Assembly: GCF_018143015.1 (NCBI RefSeq)
Contig: NC_054742.1
Location: 55,809,195 to 55,873,194, forward strand
DNA: 64,000 nucleotides
Reading direction: 5' to 3'
From: Lytechinus variegatus
Lineage: Eukaryota > Echinodermata > Echinoidea > Temnopleuroida > Toxopneustidae
Shown: in pieces, positions 33,756-45,700 of the stretch
Position numbering within the stretch: position 1 is the stretch's first letter
How the letters are laid out: every line of letters begins with the position of its first letter
Position numbers and translations under genes: made by a program
The notes under the pieces: generated by a model
What the model was told of the DNA's origin: nothing
The model's input: only the letters and a program-made list of their open reading frames with translations
Database searches by the model: none

Positions 33756-36700
33756 CTGTAATGATATAAAACATAAAATAAACATTAACATAATAATAAT
33801 AATTATGAAAATTCTTTTTTTTACCCAGGGTAACCACTTCAGCTCTCATGAACTGTTCTCCAAGCGGGCCTGCATTAAATTGACCCATTCAAAATTGGTT
33901 TATTATCAGACAAGAAGGCAGGTCATAACTTTCAAGTCTTTGGTATGACATGGCATGGCATGGGATTGAACCCATAACCTCTCGTTCATGAGGAGGGCAC
34001 TCTACCACTGAGCCACCATGTCTGGTGACACATAGAGACATGAAAGAGAAAAAACCTAAATTACATAAACACACCAAGATGCATATTTCAAGAAAGCATG
34101 TGTTTTTAAATGACGAGTCACCCCAGCAAAAAGTTGAGAGTAAAAATACTTTGATTTTTCTATTTTGATAAGGGAAACATAACACTGAAATGTTATCTTG
34201 TGTATCTTACAATATGAAATATCAAATTTCCCTATATGAAGACATCGTTGTCGAGTTTATTGAAAGGGTTCTACTTGAGCCATCAACGCAAAGAGAATAG
34301 AAAACGTATAATATAAACAAGAATGATAAATGATGGATCATTAATAACTAGGATTAATAATGAATTATGTAGAAAGAAGATCAAGGCTGCCACTATCTAA
34401 ACCATGGACGATGTAATGTAGTGATAGTAAAATAAATACTCCCTAGATCATTTATCATCAACTTGTCATTGGATAATGTAGTCATAAAGACAGGGTTCCC
34501 AGCTTTTCAAGAAAACAAAATTCCTTGATTTTTCCCCTGATGAAGTTTAAAAATTCCCCGATAATTCTTTAAACCCATTCCCGATTTCGCATGTTTTCTA
34601 AGTTGTTGCAGTGAATTACATGTATTTTCAGTATAAAAACAATAGTGTAAAACTAATTAGTACCACCATATCCAGTCGTTCAGTGGATGTTGTTTTGATA
34701 TGCAAAACAATATAACAGAGTCTGACTGACTAACATGTTTTCGACTTTTGGGCTGATCAAATTTCCGATTTTTCCCTCATTTGAGGCATTTTCCCCTGAT
34801 TTTAAGTATCTTTTTTTATCAAATTCCCTGACTGGAAAAACTAAAACAATTTTCCCTGATTTCCCTGATGGGCTGGTAACCCGGAAAGAGCTATATTAAC
34901 TTACATTTTTTGTAAGGACAAAAAGAAAGAAATGATTGTGAATATGTTGATAATGGATGACCACACCCCTTTATGTAAAACCTTCCTGAAATAATATAAC
35001 TTTATATCTTTAATAACTGTTATTAGATTAATATAACAGTACTGACCTTCTGCAGTACCATTCATTCTGACAGCGAGAACATCTCTTGTCAGCTGGTGAA
35101 CCACAGAGGGCACACTTTGGTGGTTCTGCTATCAAGGACTCTAGTACATCGAAGTTATACATGTCTGCGAACCTACAAAAAGAGATGTTTACATAATATG
35201 TAAAATTGAAACTTATTATATATTAACTCATAAAACACAATGCATTTATTGTATATATCCATCTGTGCCGTAATGAGCAAAACAAATTTAGGAGGTACAA
35301 CATGGTGTATGTGGGGAAAATTCCTTAAAGGAGAATGAAACCTTTGGAACAAGATAGCTTGTGTGAAAACAGAAAAATCAAAGAAACAGATCAACGAAAG
35401 TTTGAGAAAAATCGGACAAATAATGAGAAAGTTATGAGCATTTGAATATTGCGATCACTAATGCTATGGAGATAGCAAATTGGCAATGCGACAAAGATGT
35501 GTGATGTCACTTGTGAACAACTCTCCCCATTACTTAAGTATATATTTCACTTGAATTGCCTCTTTTATCACATCTATCCATAAATCATGTGTTCTTTCTA
35601 CATGAGGGCATGTAATACATATTTTTTAAGAATACATCATGGATAAAGAGTTTGTATCATCATAAGAAAAAGCAAAAAGAGACATTTTGAGGGTATTTTA
35701 TAGTCCACCAAAGGGAAAGTTGTTCATCAGTGACATCACACATGCTTGTCGCATTGCCAATGTGAGGATCTCCATAGCATTAGTGACTGCATATTCAAAT
35801 GCTCATAACTTTCTCACTATTTGTCCGATTTTTCTCAAACTTTCTTTATTCTTATTCTTTTATTTTTCTGTTTCTACACAAGCCTATTTGTTCTAATGGT
35901 TTCATTCCCCTTTAAAAAGCTGTGAGCGAGCAAAAATATTGGCCTTTTAAAAGGAAAACCTAATTTTGTGATAGGTTTTTAATGTCATATTCAACAATTA
36001 TCGTTATATTTCAACCTTCTCCTTCACTTTTTTTTTCTCCTTTCAATTTTTGTCTTTTTTGGTCATGGAAATTTTTGGAGGGCCCAAGCCCCCCCATCTG
36101 TACACCTCTGACATCCATAAAGAAGACTTTGTAGAATGTGTAAAAGTATAATATATAGGGAAAACTTTGAACCCTCTTGCCAAATATTTTATCCTCTTAA
36201 AGAGGTTAAAAATATATTTATGAGATTTGTCAATCATGGAAGCCCTTTTTGGGTAATAAATGTTATTAAAAAATAAAAAACAGGCAAATTCACAAACTCA
36301 AAGGGGAAAATTACCATCCAAACATCCCTTACACTGTCATCAATAAAAAAAGATTCAAGGAATTACAATTACTTTAGGGAAACTTCACCAAATAATACTG
36401 GAGATAATGTCACGGATGAAAATTATCTTCTTTGGTAGCCAGCTACAGGGATATAGGGTTCACCATAATTTATCAGTTCGCAGCAAATAGTCATGACATC
36501 CATCGAAACTTACATTTTGCTTGGTCCCTCATTGATTGGGCAGAGGAATTAAAGAAGTTCTTGACTTGATGCTTGGCAATAGCCTTCCACTTGCCTTCAT
36601 TCTCTTTTAGAAGTCTCTCTCGGATTTCTGGAACCTACATTGAGTGTAAAAAAGTTTTCTTTTCTGGTTTATTTTTAGTCATACATATATAAACCAAACA

Positions 36701-39700
36701 AGTGGAATGCCTCTGGCCGTCTCACCTGCATCACGCGGTTCAATATAGCAGCAGTGCTGACTTTGCATACTACTCTAACTCGCACAGATGTTCAGTGATA
36801 CATGGTTACTCTTATGTCCTCTTTTATGAACTAGACCAAAACTTACAGAGATATGATGGTTATTCAACAAAAAACCCAACATGGCCAAAGTTCATTGACC
36901 TTACATGACCTTTGACCTTGATCATGTGACCTGAAACTGGAACAGGATGTTCAGTGATACTTGATTACTCTTATGTACAAGTTTCATGAATCAGATCCAT
37001 AAACTTTCAAAGTTATGATGGTAATTCAACAGATACACCCAATTCGGCCAAAGTTCATTGACCTTTGACCTTGGACATGTGACCTGAAACACACACAGGA
37101 TGTTCAGTGATACTTGATTACTCTAATGTCCAAGTTTAATGAACTAGACCAATAAACTTTCAAAGTTATGATGGTAATTCAACAGACACCCCTGATTCGG
37201 CCAAAGTTCATTGACCCTAAATGACCTTTGACCTTAATCATGAGACCTGAAACTTGCACAAAATGTTCAGTGATGCTTGATTACTATTATGTCCAAGTTT
37301 CATGAATCAGATCCATAAACTTTCAAAGTTATGATGGGAATTCAACAGATATCCCCAATTCGGCCAAAGTTCATTGACCCTAAATGACCTTTGACCTTGA
37401 TCATGTGACCTGAAACTTGCACAAAATGTTCAGTGATGCTTGATTACTATTATGTCCAAGTTTCATGAATCAGATCCATAAACTTTCAAAGTTATGATGG
37501 GAATTCAACAGATATCCCCAATTTGGCCAAAGTTCATTGACCCTAAATGACCTTTGACCTTGGTCATGTGACGTGAAACTCATGCAGGATGTTCAGTGAT
37601 ACTTGATTAACCTTATGTCCAAGTTTCATGAACTAGATCCATATATTTTCTAAGTTATGATGACATTTCAAAAACTTAACCTCAGGTTAAGATTTCGATG
37701 TTGATTCCTCCAACATGGTCTAAGTTCATTGACCCTAAATGACCTTTGACCTTGGTCATGTGACATGAAACTCTAATAGGATGTTCAGTAATACTTGATT
37801 AACCTTATGGCCAAGTTTTATTAACTAGGTCCATATACTTTCTAAGTTATGATGTCATTTCAAAAACTTAACCTCAGGTTAAGATTTGATGTTGACGCCG
37901 CCGCCGCCGCCGTCGCCGTCGGAAAAGCGGCGCCTATAGTCTCACTTTGCTTCGCAGGTGAGACAAAAAAAACCAACATCAAATGAAAATGAGATGCAAT
38001 CAATATCCATTACTCCTTGAATTAAATAAATGTTCTTAAATTCTCTCTAATTTATTTTGTTTTGATTGAGAGAATAGACCATATGCAATTGACATCATCG
38101 TGCCAACATATAAGAGGCTGAAACCAATGCCTTGCATGCACTGGTTATCTGCAGCTTGGCATCACATACAACTCTGTTTACCTGTGTTCTCCTATAGCCT
38201 CTGAGGGAGACCGCTATATTATGACATCACATGCATAAGATCTACTAGAAATCTTTAATTTAAATCCATATTGTTTTCAATCCCTGAAATTGTAATTATT
38301 CATTTATTTTTATTCATTTTTTCAGTAAGTCATTTGTGTTTTTTTCAAGGGGGGGGGGGGGGCAGACTCCCTTTTTAGATATCACAGAATTAAAGCCTTC
38401 TGTCAATTCATACATCTTCTTACACAATTTAAAATGTGTATGTTAAGGCTTATATTCGCTTGGTCTATTATTAATTTCACTAAATCAATTTGACTATCAA
38501 TCAAGTTTATCACTCATAAATTTTTGACAGGTGGAGGGTTCAAATTGTTAGTTTACTATAGGGGTTGAACCACTAATCTTACCTGTTCTAAAACTAGGCC
38601 TGTCTGAGCTGCTGGGGGCTCCATCATGGAGAGGTTGCTAAGGTAACGTTGGAGATCACACAAACTTGGTATCTGATCTAGCAACACTTCTGTCAGATGT
38701 GATCGTAACTGTAATAAAAATACATAATGACAATGATAATATGAAGCATGATAAGTATTTATATATGATATTCATAGATTAAAGAACAGATTATATTAGA
38801 CAAGACAAGATTAGACAAGACTTTAATTTAGATTTGAAAGTCTTCAATATTGTTACAGTATATTTCTTAAATATTTCCTAAAGGAGATGAAAACACCAAA
38901 CAAAAATTAGAATAAAAGTACAAAGAATTAAACATGGTTAATGCTGAAATTTCTTCTTAGTGGAATAACAGAAAACAAAATAACAGAGTTTAATAGGCAT
39001 TTCAATTTTTTCTCAATTTCACAAAACAGTTATATGAAAATCACAGTCAGTATTCAAATAGGGAAACCAATGACATCACCCAATCACTATTTCTTTGTAT
39101 TCTTTGAAACATGAAATATGCAAATTTTCTTCTTATAACAATGTGAAACAAAGTTTGATTACTCCCTGACTTGACATCACACAACCAATTATTTGGTAAA
39201 AAAAATGTTATATATTTTTTGCAAAAATCTAAAATTCTTGTCCACCAGGGACCTATATGGTACCTTGAGTATTTGGGCCTTGTTGTGTGGATTGAACGCA
39301 TATTTCTGCTGACAATCTGGTCCCATGAGGAGGTTGTAAAGAGCAATCCAGACCTGCCCCTCAAGTTTAGTCAACTGAAGCCTGTCACCAGGGGCTACCT
39401 CTTGCCACTTGTTGTCTATGTACTTGGTCAACTTTCCTGTTGATATAACAATACATATTCAATAACATATTGATGGGGGAAAATGTATTTTTTGTCAACC
39501 AAATGGAACATGCAATACAGAGGACAAAATATAGAAATCTTTTGTTATTTCCAATTGCATATCATACCAGGTGGAAGTGTAGGCCACCTGAACAGCTCCA
39601 ATCAGTCATACCGAAGTGATGACGTCACAATTTTTTTCAGCGTGTTTGATACCATATTTTGGTCGAGTATGATGAAATACCTCCAAAACCCAAATTTAGT

Positions 39701-42700
39701 GGGAATAGGTCCATGGGGGCCTTAGATATGACCTCGTGAATATATAATTAGCCCCACTGAAATCAACGTATTATTGGGTTGGTTCTAATGGGGCTAATTA
39801 TGTATTCATGAGGTCATATCTAAGGCCCCCATGGACTGATTCCCCCAAATTTGGGTTTTGGATGTATTTCATCATGCTCCACCAAAATGTAGTATAAAAC
39901 AACGCTGAAATGCAAAAAGGGAAAATTGATGACATCACACTTCTGTACTCTATTGGAAGGAGAGACCAAAAGTCCACAAGGATTCATTTTGCTTTTCCCT
40001 TCCCACACACAGGTGATGCCCAAATAAATAATGATATTAATAGTAATGGACATACCATCTTTGTATTTTGTCCATGGTGGATCGTCGACAAGCTGTACTA
40101 GGAGGCTGGGTAGATCCAGGGTATTTAAGATTCTTGTTGTCACACTCAGTGAAAGACTGCAGTATTAAATTGAAGATCAGTATTAATATAACAATACGCA
40201 ACATTTATATTTATATAACACTTAATACAATTACCATTACATTAGCACGGCTACTCTGATTGAGTGCTCGAGCATTCAAGGAATTTCTTCCAACTGACTT
40301 CCCATTTACTACAACTGGGTGGAGAGTGGCAAATGTAGATAAAACGTCTTGCCAATGAACTAGATTGTAGTGGGATTTGAACCTTGTGATTTAAAGTCCA
40401 GAGACTTATCCACCACGCCACAACATCTCTTTAATAAATGAAGGTATTTTAAGAATAAAAATCATTCAAAAGTCTTCAAACCAATTAAGGAATTTTCTGG
40501 CATGATTGTTGATCTAGCTAGTCAATTATGAATATTTCTAGAAAGCCATTTCTTTTTTTAGTTCATAAATGTGTTATTTTAATGTCATTCAGCCTACCCG
40601 CACAATTTAAAACATCCCTATCAAGTCCCCTAAAAATATCAATATGATCATTATTTCTGTTTCAGTTTCTAAATGTCATGAAGTAATGACACCTATACCA
40701 AGCTAACAACAGTGTATTATGATGGGTGTGGAACTCTCTTGACTTTTCTATTCATTTTCAAATGATCTAATCCTGGGGCGGTATTCTGAACATTGTCTTA
40801 TCTCTGTATTTTATCTTATCTCAGAGATATGACAAAATCGGTATTCTGGTGGATGTCATAACTTTTGTCACAAAAATTGTCATAAATTTCGTCTCTTCTC
40901 TTTAGCGCGCACCAAAATTACGCGGCTTTCAATGCGCGTAATCCTTTTATTCAAGCAAAAGATATGACAAAAGTTATGACAGGGGGTAGCAGTCATAAAT
41001 TTTGTCATATCTTTTAGTACCAAATATTCCGATACCCTGCCGACTAAATGTCAAGCATATAATGATATTATTTAGATTAGATTGTGGTAGTAGTTTCACT
41101 CATCATCCATGACAATTTTCAAAATTATTTTTTCATGCTACAATTAGTTAGGCCCTACATATTAATTCCTCCTCTTTTTCTCTGTTTTTCCTTCTTTTTC
41201 TACTTCTCCTCTAAAATCCTTCACAGCTCCGTGTCTCTCTTTGTAATTAAGCGCATCAATATTCGCGTAGTTGCGCGATGCCAGCAACTGCAGTGGGGAT
41301 ACGCCCTACCTGTAACGGGGCCTTCCTATTGGCTAGAAGGGCTCCCACTGGGAACTAACGATGATTTTGATTGGATTGCTTCCGAAAAGATGGGCGGGAA
41401 CTTTGAGAGATATGACAGGGAAAAGACAATGTTCAGAATACCGATTTGTGACAATCATAGCGGTGTCATATCTCGGAGAGAAATGACAAAATTTATGACA
41501 AAAGTTATGACAAGGTTCCAGAATACCACCCCTGGTTTGTTGAAAATGAGATTACCTAGTCAGATCTAGCAACACAATGTGCATTTTCCAACCTTTTAAT
41601 TCATTCCTTCGTCAATTTTCCTTAAAGCGAAGACACAGACACGCTTAAAAAATATCATAAAAAAGAAAAAATGTTTCTCCCTCCATACCTGGATAGATTG
41701 TCAGTGATGTATCTAAATATGGATATTGCCTTGATGCTCACGTCAAACTGGATCTTACGCTGCTGTCTCCTTAATTCCTGAAAACACAAAAGGCAATTTA
41801 TCATTAAAATGTGTTACTATGCAGAAACTGAGAGTAATGATTAAGTAAATGATTTATAGGAACTGAAATTAGGCCATTTCCATATGCCATTTCCATGTTG
41901 CTACACTGTTTTGAATATCTGCATGATAGAATTGCAGAGTTCTGTGTCATGCCCTATAAATGAATCAAGTATAAGGATGTTTGAATAAACATATCTTTTT
42001 GCACTGGGAAATTAATATGAGGTTGATATGGTTGAGTGATTTCATTAATGAGCAGCATTTTTTAAAGCAAAATATCTGAATTTTTTGGGACATTCTCAGC
42101 ATTATTCAAAGGATCAAGTCATGGCGAGTTATATCAAGACTATAATTCTTTGCTCTCCAGTTAAGCTAAATTAAGGAAAGACAAATTTGTGATTTAGTGG
42201 TTATTTTGTGGTAGAAGTTCACATATACTGTTAGAAATAATCATAATTACATGGGGTGCCTGCGAAATTTGCCCCCATGATGCCCAAAATTGCCCTGGAA
42301 ATTCCCAAAGCATCCAATGTATATTATGTAGCAAATCTTGTCTAGCGAGTTAAAAATAGTCCCCAGAAAGGTTTTTATTAAAGGTCAAGTCCACCTCGGA
42401 AAAATGTTGATTTGAATCAATAGAGAAAAATCAGACAAGCACAATGCTGAAAATTTCATCAAAATTGGATGTAAAATAAGAAAGTTATGACATTTCAAAG
42501 TTTCGCTTATTTTCAACAAAATAGTTATATGAACGAGCCAGTTACATCCAAATGAGAGAGTCGATGATGTCACTCACTATTTCTTTTGTTTTTATTGTTT
42601 GAATTATGCAATATTTCGATTTTTAAGAATTTGACGATTAGGACCTCCTTGCCTGAAGCACAAAATGTTAAAATAATGGAATTCCACGTGTTCAGGGAGG

Positions 42701-45700
42701 AATGAAACTTCATTTCACATGATAATGATGAGAAAAAAAAATTTCATATTTCATATAATGAAATACAAAAGAAATAGTGAGTGAGTGATGTCATCAACTC
42801 TCTCATTTGGATGTAACTGGCTCGTTCATATAACTATTTTGTTGAAAACTTTTAAAATGCCATAACTTTCTTATTTTAAATCCGATTTTGATGAAGTTTT
42901 CAGTGTTATGCTTGTTGAATTTTTCTCTTTTTATTCAAATCAATTTTTTGTTGGGGTAGACTTGTCCTTTAAGTTTTTCCCCTATGACAGACATGATGGC
43001 ATACATCAAGAAATTCAGAACTATTTCTTTTAATCTTTTAATGAAATTAGATATAACAACCAGGGGCAAGGGCAACCTGGGTTATTCAATAGGGGGTGGG
43101 GCAAAACAACCTAAAGGTGACATATTTTTATTCTCAATTGAGTAATAGGATATTAAACAATGCCAAATCTCTCTATTAAGCTCTTCTCTCTTTCTCCTGT
43201 TTTTCATTCCCTCATTTCCCCCATTTTTATTTAATAACTTGACAAATCATATGAGGCAGTGGCCTCCCTGACCGACTCACCCCCCCCCCCCTGGTGCCTC
43301 CCCTAAGAACAACATACCTCCATCGCAGATGATTCATCTATTGATTTGCCATCCTGAGGAAGATCTGCTTCTTCTTTATCACTATTCTCTTCTTGCCTAC
43401 ATAAAAATCGATCAAATAAGTTAAACGACTTTATAGAAAATCTAGTGAAACTGAAACTGTTTAATCCATCAGTGTCTTTAAATCCGTGGGAAGTAAAATT
43501 ATAAACAAGATCATCATTGAAATTAGTATTAGTCAAAAGTAAATCTATTTTCTCAATTGCAATTTCTAAACCTTGAATACTGAATAGTGCTTTTAATTCC
43601 ATGGTAATTAATAATCACCAAAAGTAGTATTGGTGAAATGTAAATGTACTTTCTTGATTCCTATGACTAGCTACTACCACAATCCTAAATGGGCAAAAAA
43701 AAAACATTTGAAACCTAAAATTCAGCTTTAATTCAATAGCAAATTATTAATTTTTCAAATCTGTAAGGACAATAATCTCATCAAATCTTTATCCATTTCT
43801 AACACAAAGACCTTTTCGAGAAAAGAAATGCACCGATGAAAGATAAATGCTAATGTTGCCAATTTGAAGAGAAAAAGGCTACAAATTAAATTCTTGTCCA
43901 GACTGCTTTACATAATATACCTTGCAATGAGATCAGTGATTTTACGATGACAGTAATCAACCAGATCTAAAATGCATTCTTCAGCAGCTTCACATGGTTC
44001 CTGTGTCAGAAAGGTAAAAAGTATCCAGTTTATATTGCAAAAAAAAATAAAATAAAAAATCATCATGGTTCTTAAAAAGCAACATGATGGAAACTAAACT
44101 GTGTTTCAAGATCACTGTTTGTAATCGCAGCAAGCAGGCCTACCGTATAATGTAAGAATGAAAATCTAAGTTGATTTTTTTTTCAAAGGCTTCAGCATGT
44201 ACTGGTAAAAGTTTTACACAATTCTTAAACGAAACTTTTGTGACCTAAACTACTTCTGCTACTACTATTACTCTACCTCTACTACTTACTTACAATGGTT
44301 CAAGAGTGCATTACAATTTAAAACACTGAATAATAAATAAAGAAGGTGCATATGTTTACAAAAGACAATTTAGCCCCCAAAACCTAAAACCTTGAAATAA
44401 ATATTGTTAATGTAACATCATTTATTGAGATTGCAGTATAAACTCGGCCACTTCCCCCCCCCCCCATATTCTTATTTTTCTTATTCTTTAATTTACCATC
44501 AACACTTCCATTCATTTTTATAATATACAGTAAACAATAATTGATTAACTAATAATTTTCATAATAAAGGCCTACATAATAAATAATCTACTCCTATTTA
44601 TTCATGTGGGTACATGACTCCATCAACTCCATAAAACTCACCTTATGAAATAGAATTGTTTCCAACAAGTTTGAGAGTGTGGCCTCGTGGTACAAAGCCA
44701 TGTAGAGAGGAAAGGTTGTTTTGGGTTCAAAGTCCATTCTCTGAATGACAGAAAAAACATTCTGCTTCCAAACTTCAAGAGCAAGTAGTTCTTGAATCAC
44801 AACAGGTATCTGGAAATAAAAAGACAAAATACCCTTTGGTTTACCACAGGTAGTAGAATACCAATATACAAAACTGAATATGAAAATATCATAATATGCC
44901 TTTCCTCTTAACATAGATAGATACATTTCAGTTGTGAGCTTAAAAAAAATGTAAATGCATTTTACCAATGTTTCAAATAATTTTAGGTGTCCTACCAGAG
45001 TAAAATCAAAAAGCAAAATTTAACCATTTTGAACCTAAACGTAGTAACTAAGTCCTTCCTCTACTGCATTTTATTCTTTTAAACAAATTGAAAATTCATT
45101 TCATCTATAACATCAACAAAACAAATGAAAAGCAGTAACACTATCAAATTAAAAAAACAACAAAGAATTTTGAACCTAGATATAGCAAGTTCATTTAAAA
45201 CTTCTGAAATATAATGGAATATATAAAGTACTTTAAATGAATTGAGTTAAAAATAATAAAAACAGGATATTACTACAAAAAATAATGTATTGCATGACAG
45301 AAAAATTAAGTGAGTAATAGACTGGTTGAAGTCCAGTTTCATTTCAATAGGCAGTGGTCTAACTGCTACAATTATGGGAAATCAAAATGTCAAAATTTTG
45401 TTTATATTATCCACATGTTTTAATGGTGAAGAAATATATCTTATTATTCCCAGGCAGTTATGAAATCAACTGTGCACCATAAATTGAACTTCCCTGTTGT
45501 GTTATAATTGGCTAGCCATCGGTAGGTAAGCAACAACATTAAACCAGAGTTCAGATTACCTGCCTTAAAATTCAGAAGAAATGAATAATTGCTATTTTTA
45601 CTTGTCTGACCTTTTCATGTGATAAAAGCATCTCTTTGACAAATTCATCTTGGTTGCTTGAAGCATGAAGCACAGCTTGCATGTTGAGTTTCTCTAAATA

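Noticed and set aside
33940-34025. tRNA gene with CAT anticodon on the minus strand
   Set aside because: A and B boxes are present, but the acceptor stem does not pair in place and the 3' side is disrupted by a CATGG repeat. Treated as a SINE head.
41084-41569. 161-codon plus-strand open frame
   Set aside because: Lies almost wholly in fold-back element B copy 2, has Phe/Leu-rich low-complexity translation, and is not maintained as a conserved frame in copy 1.
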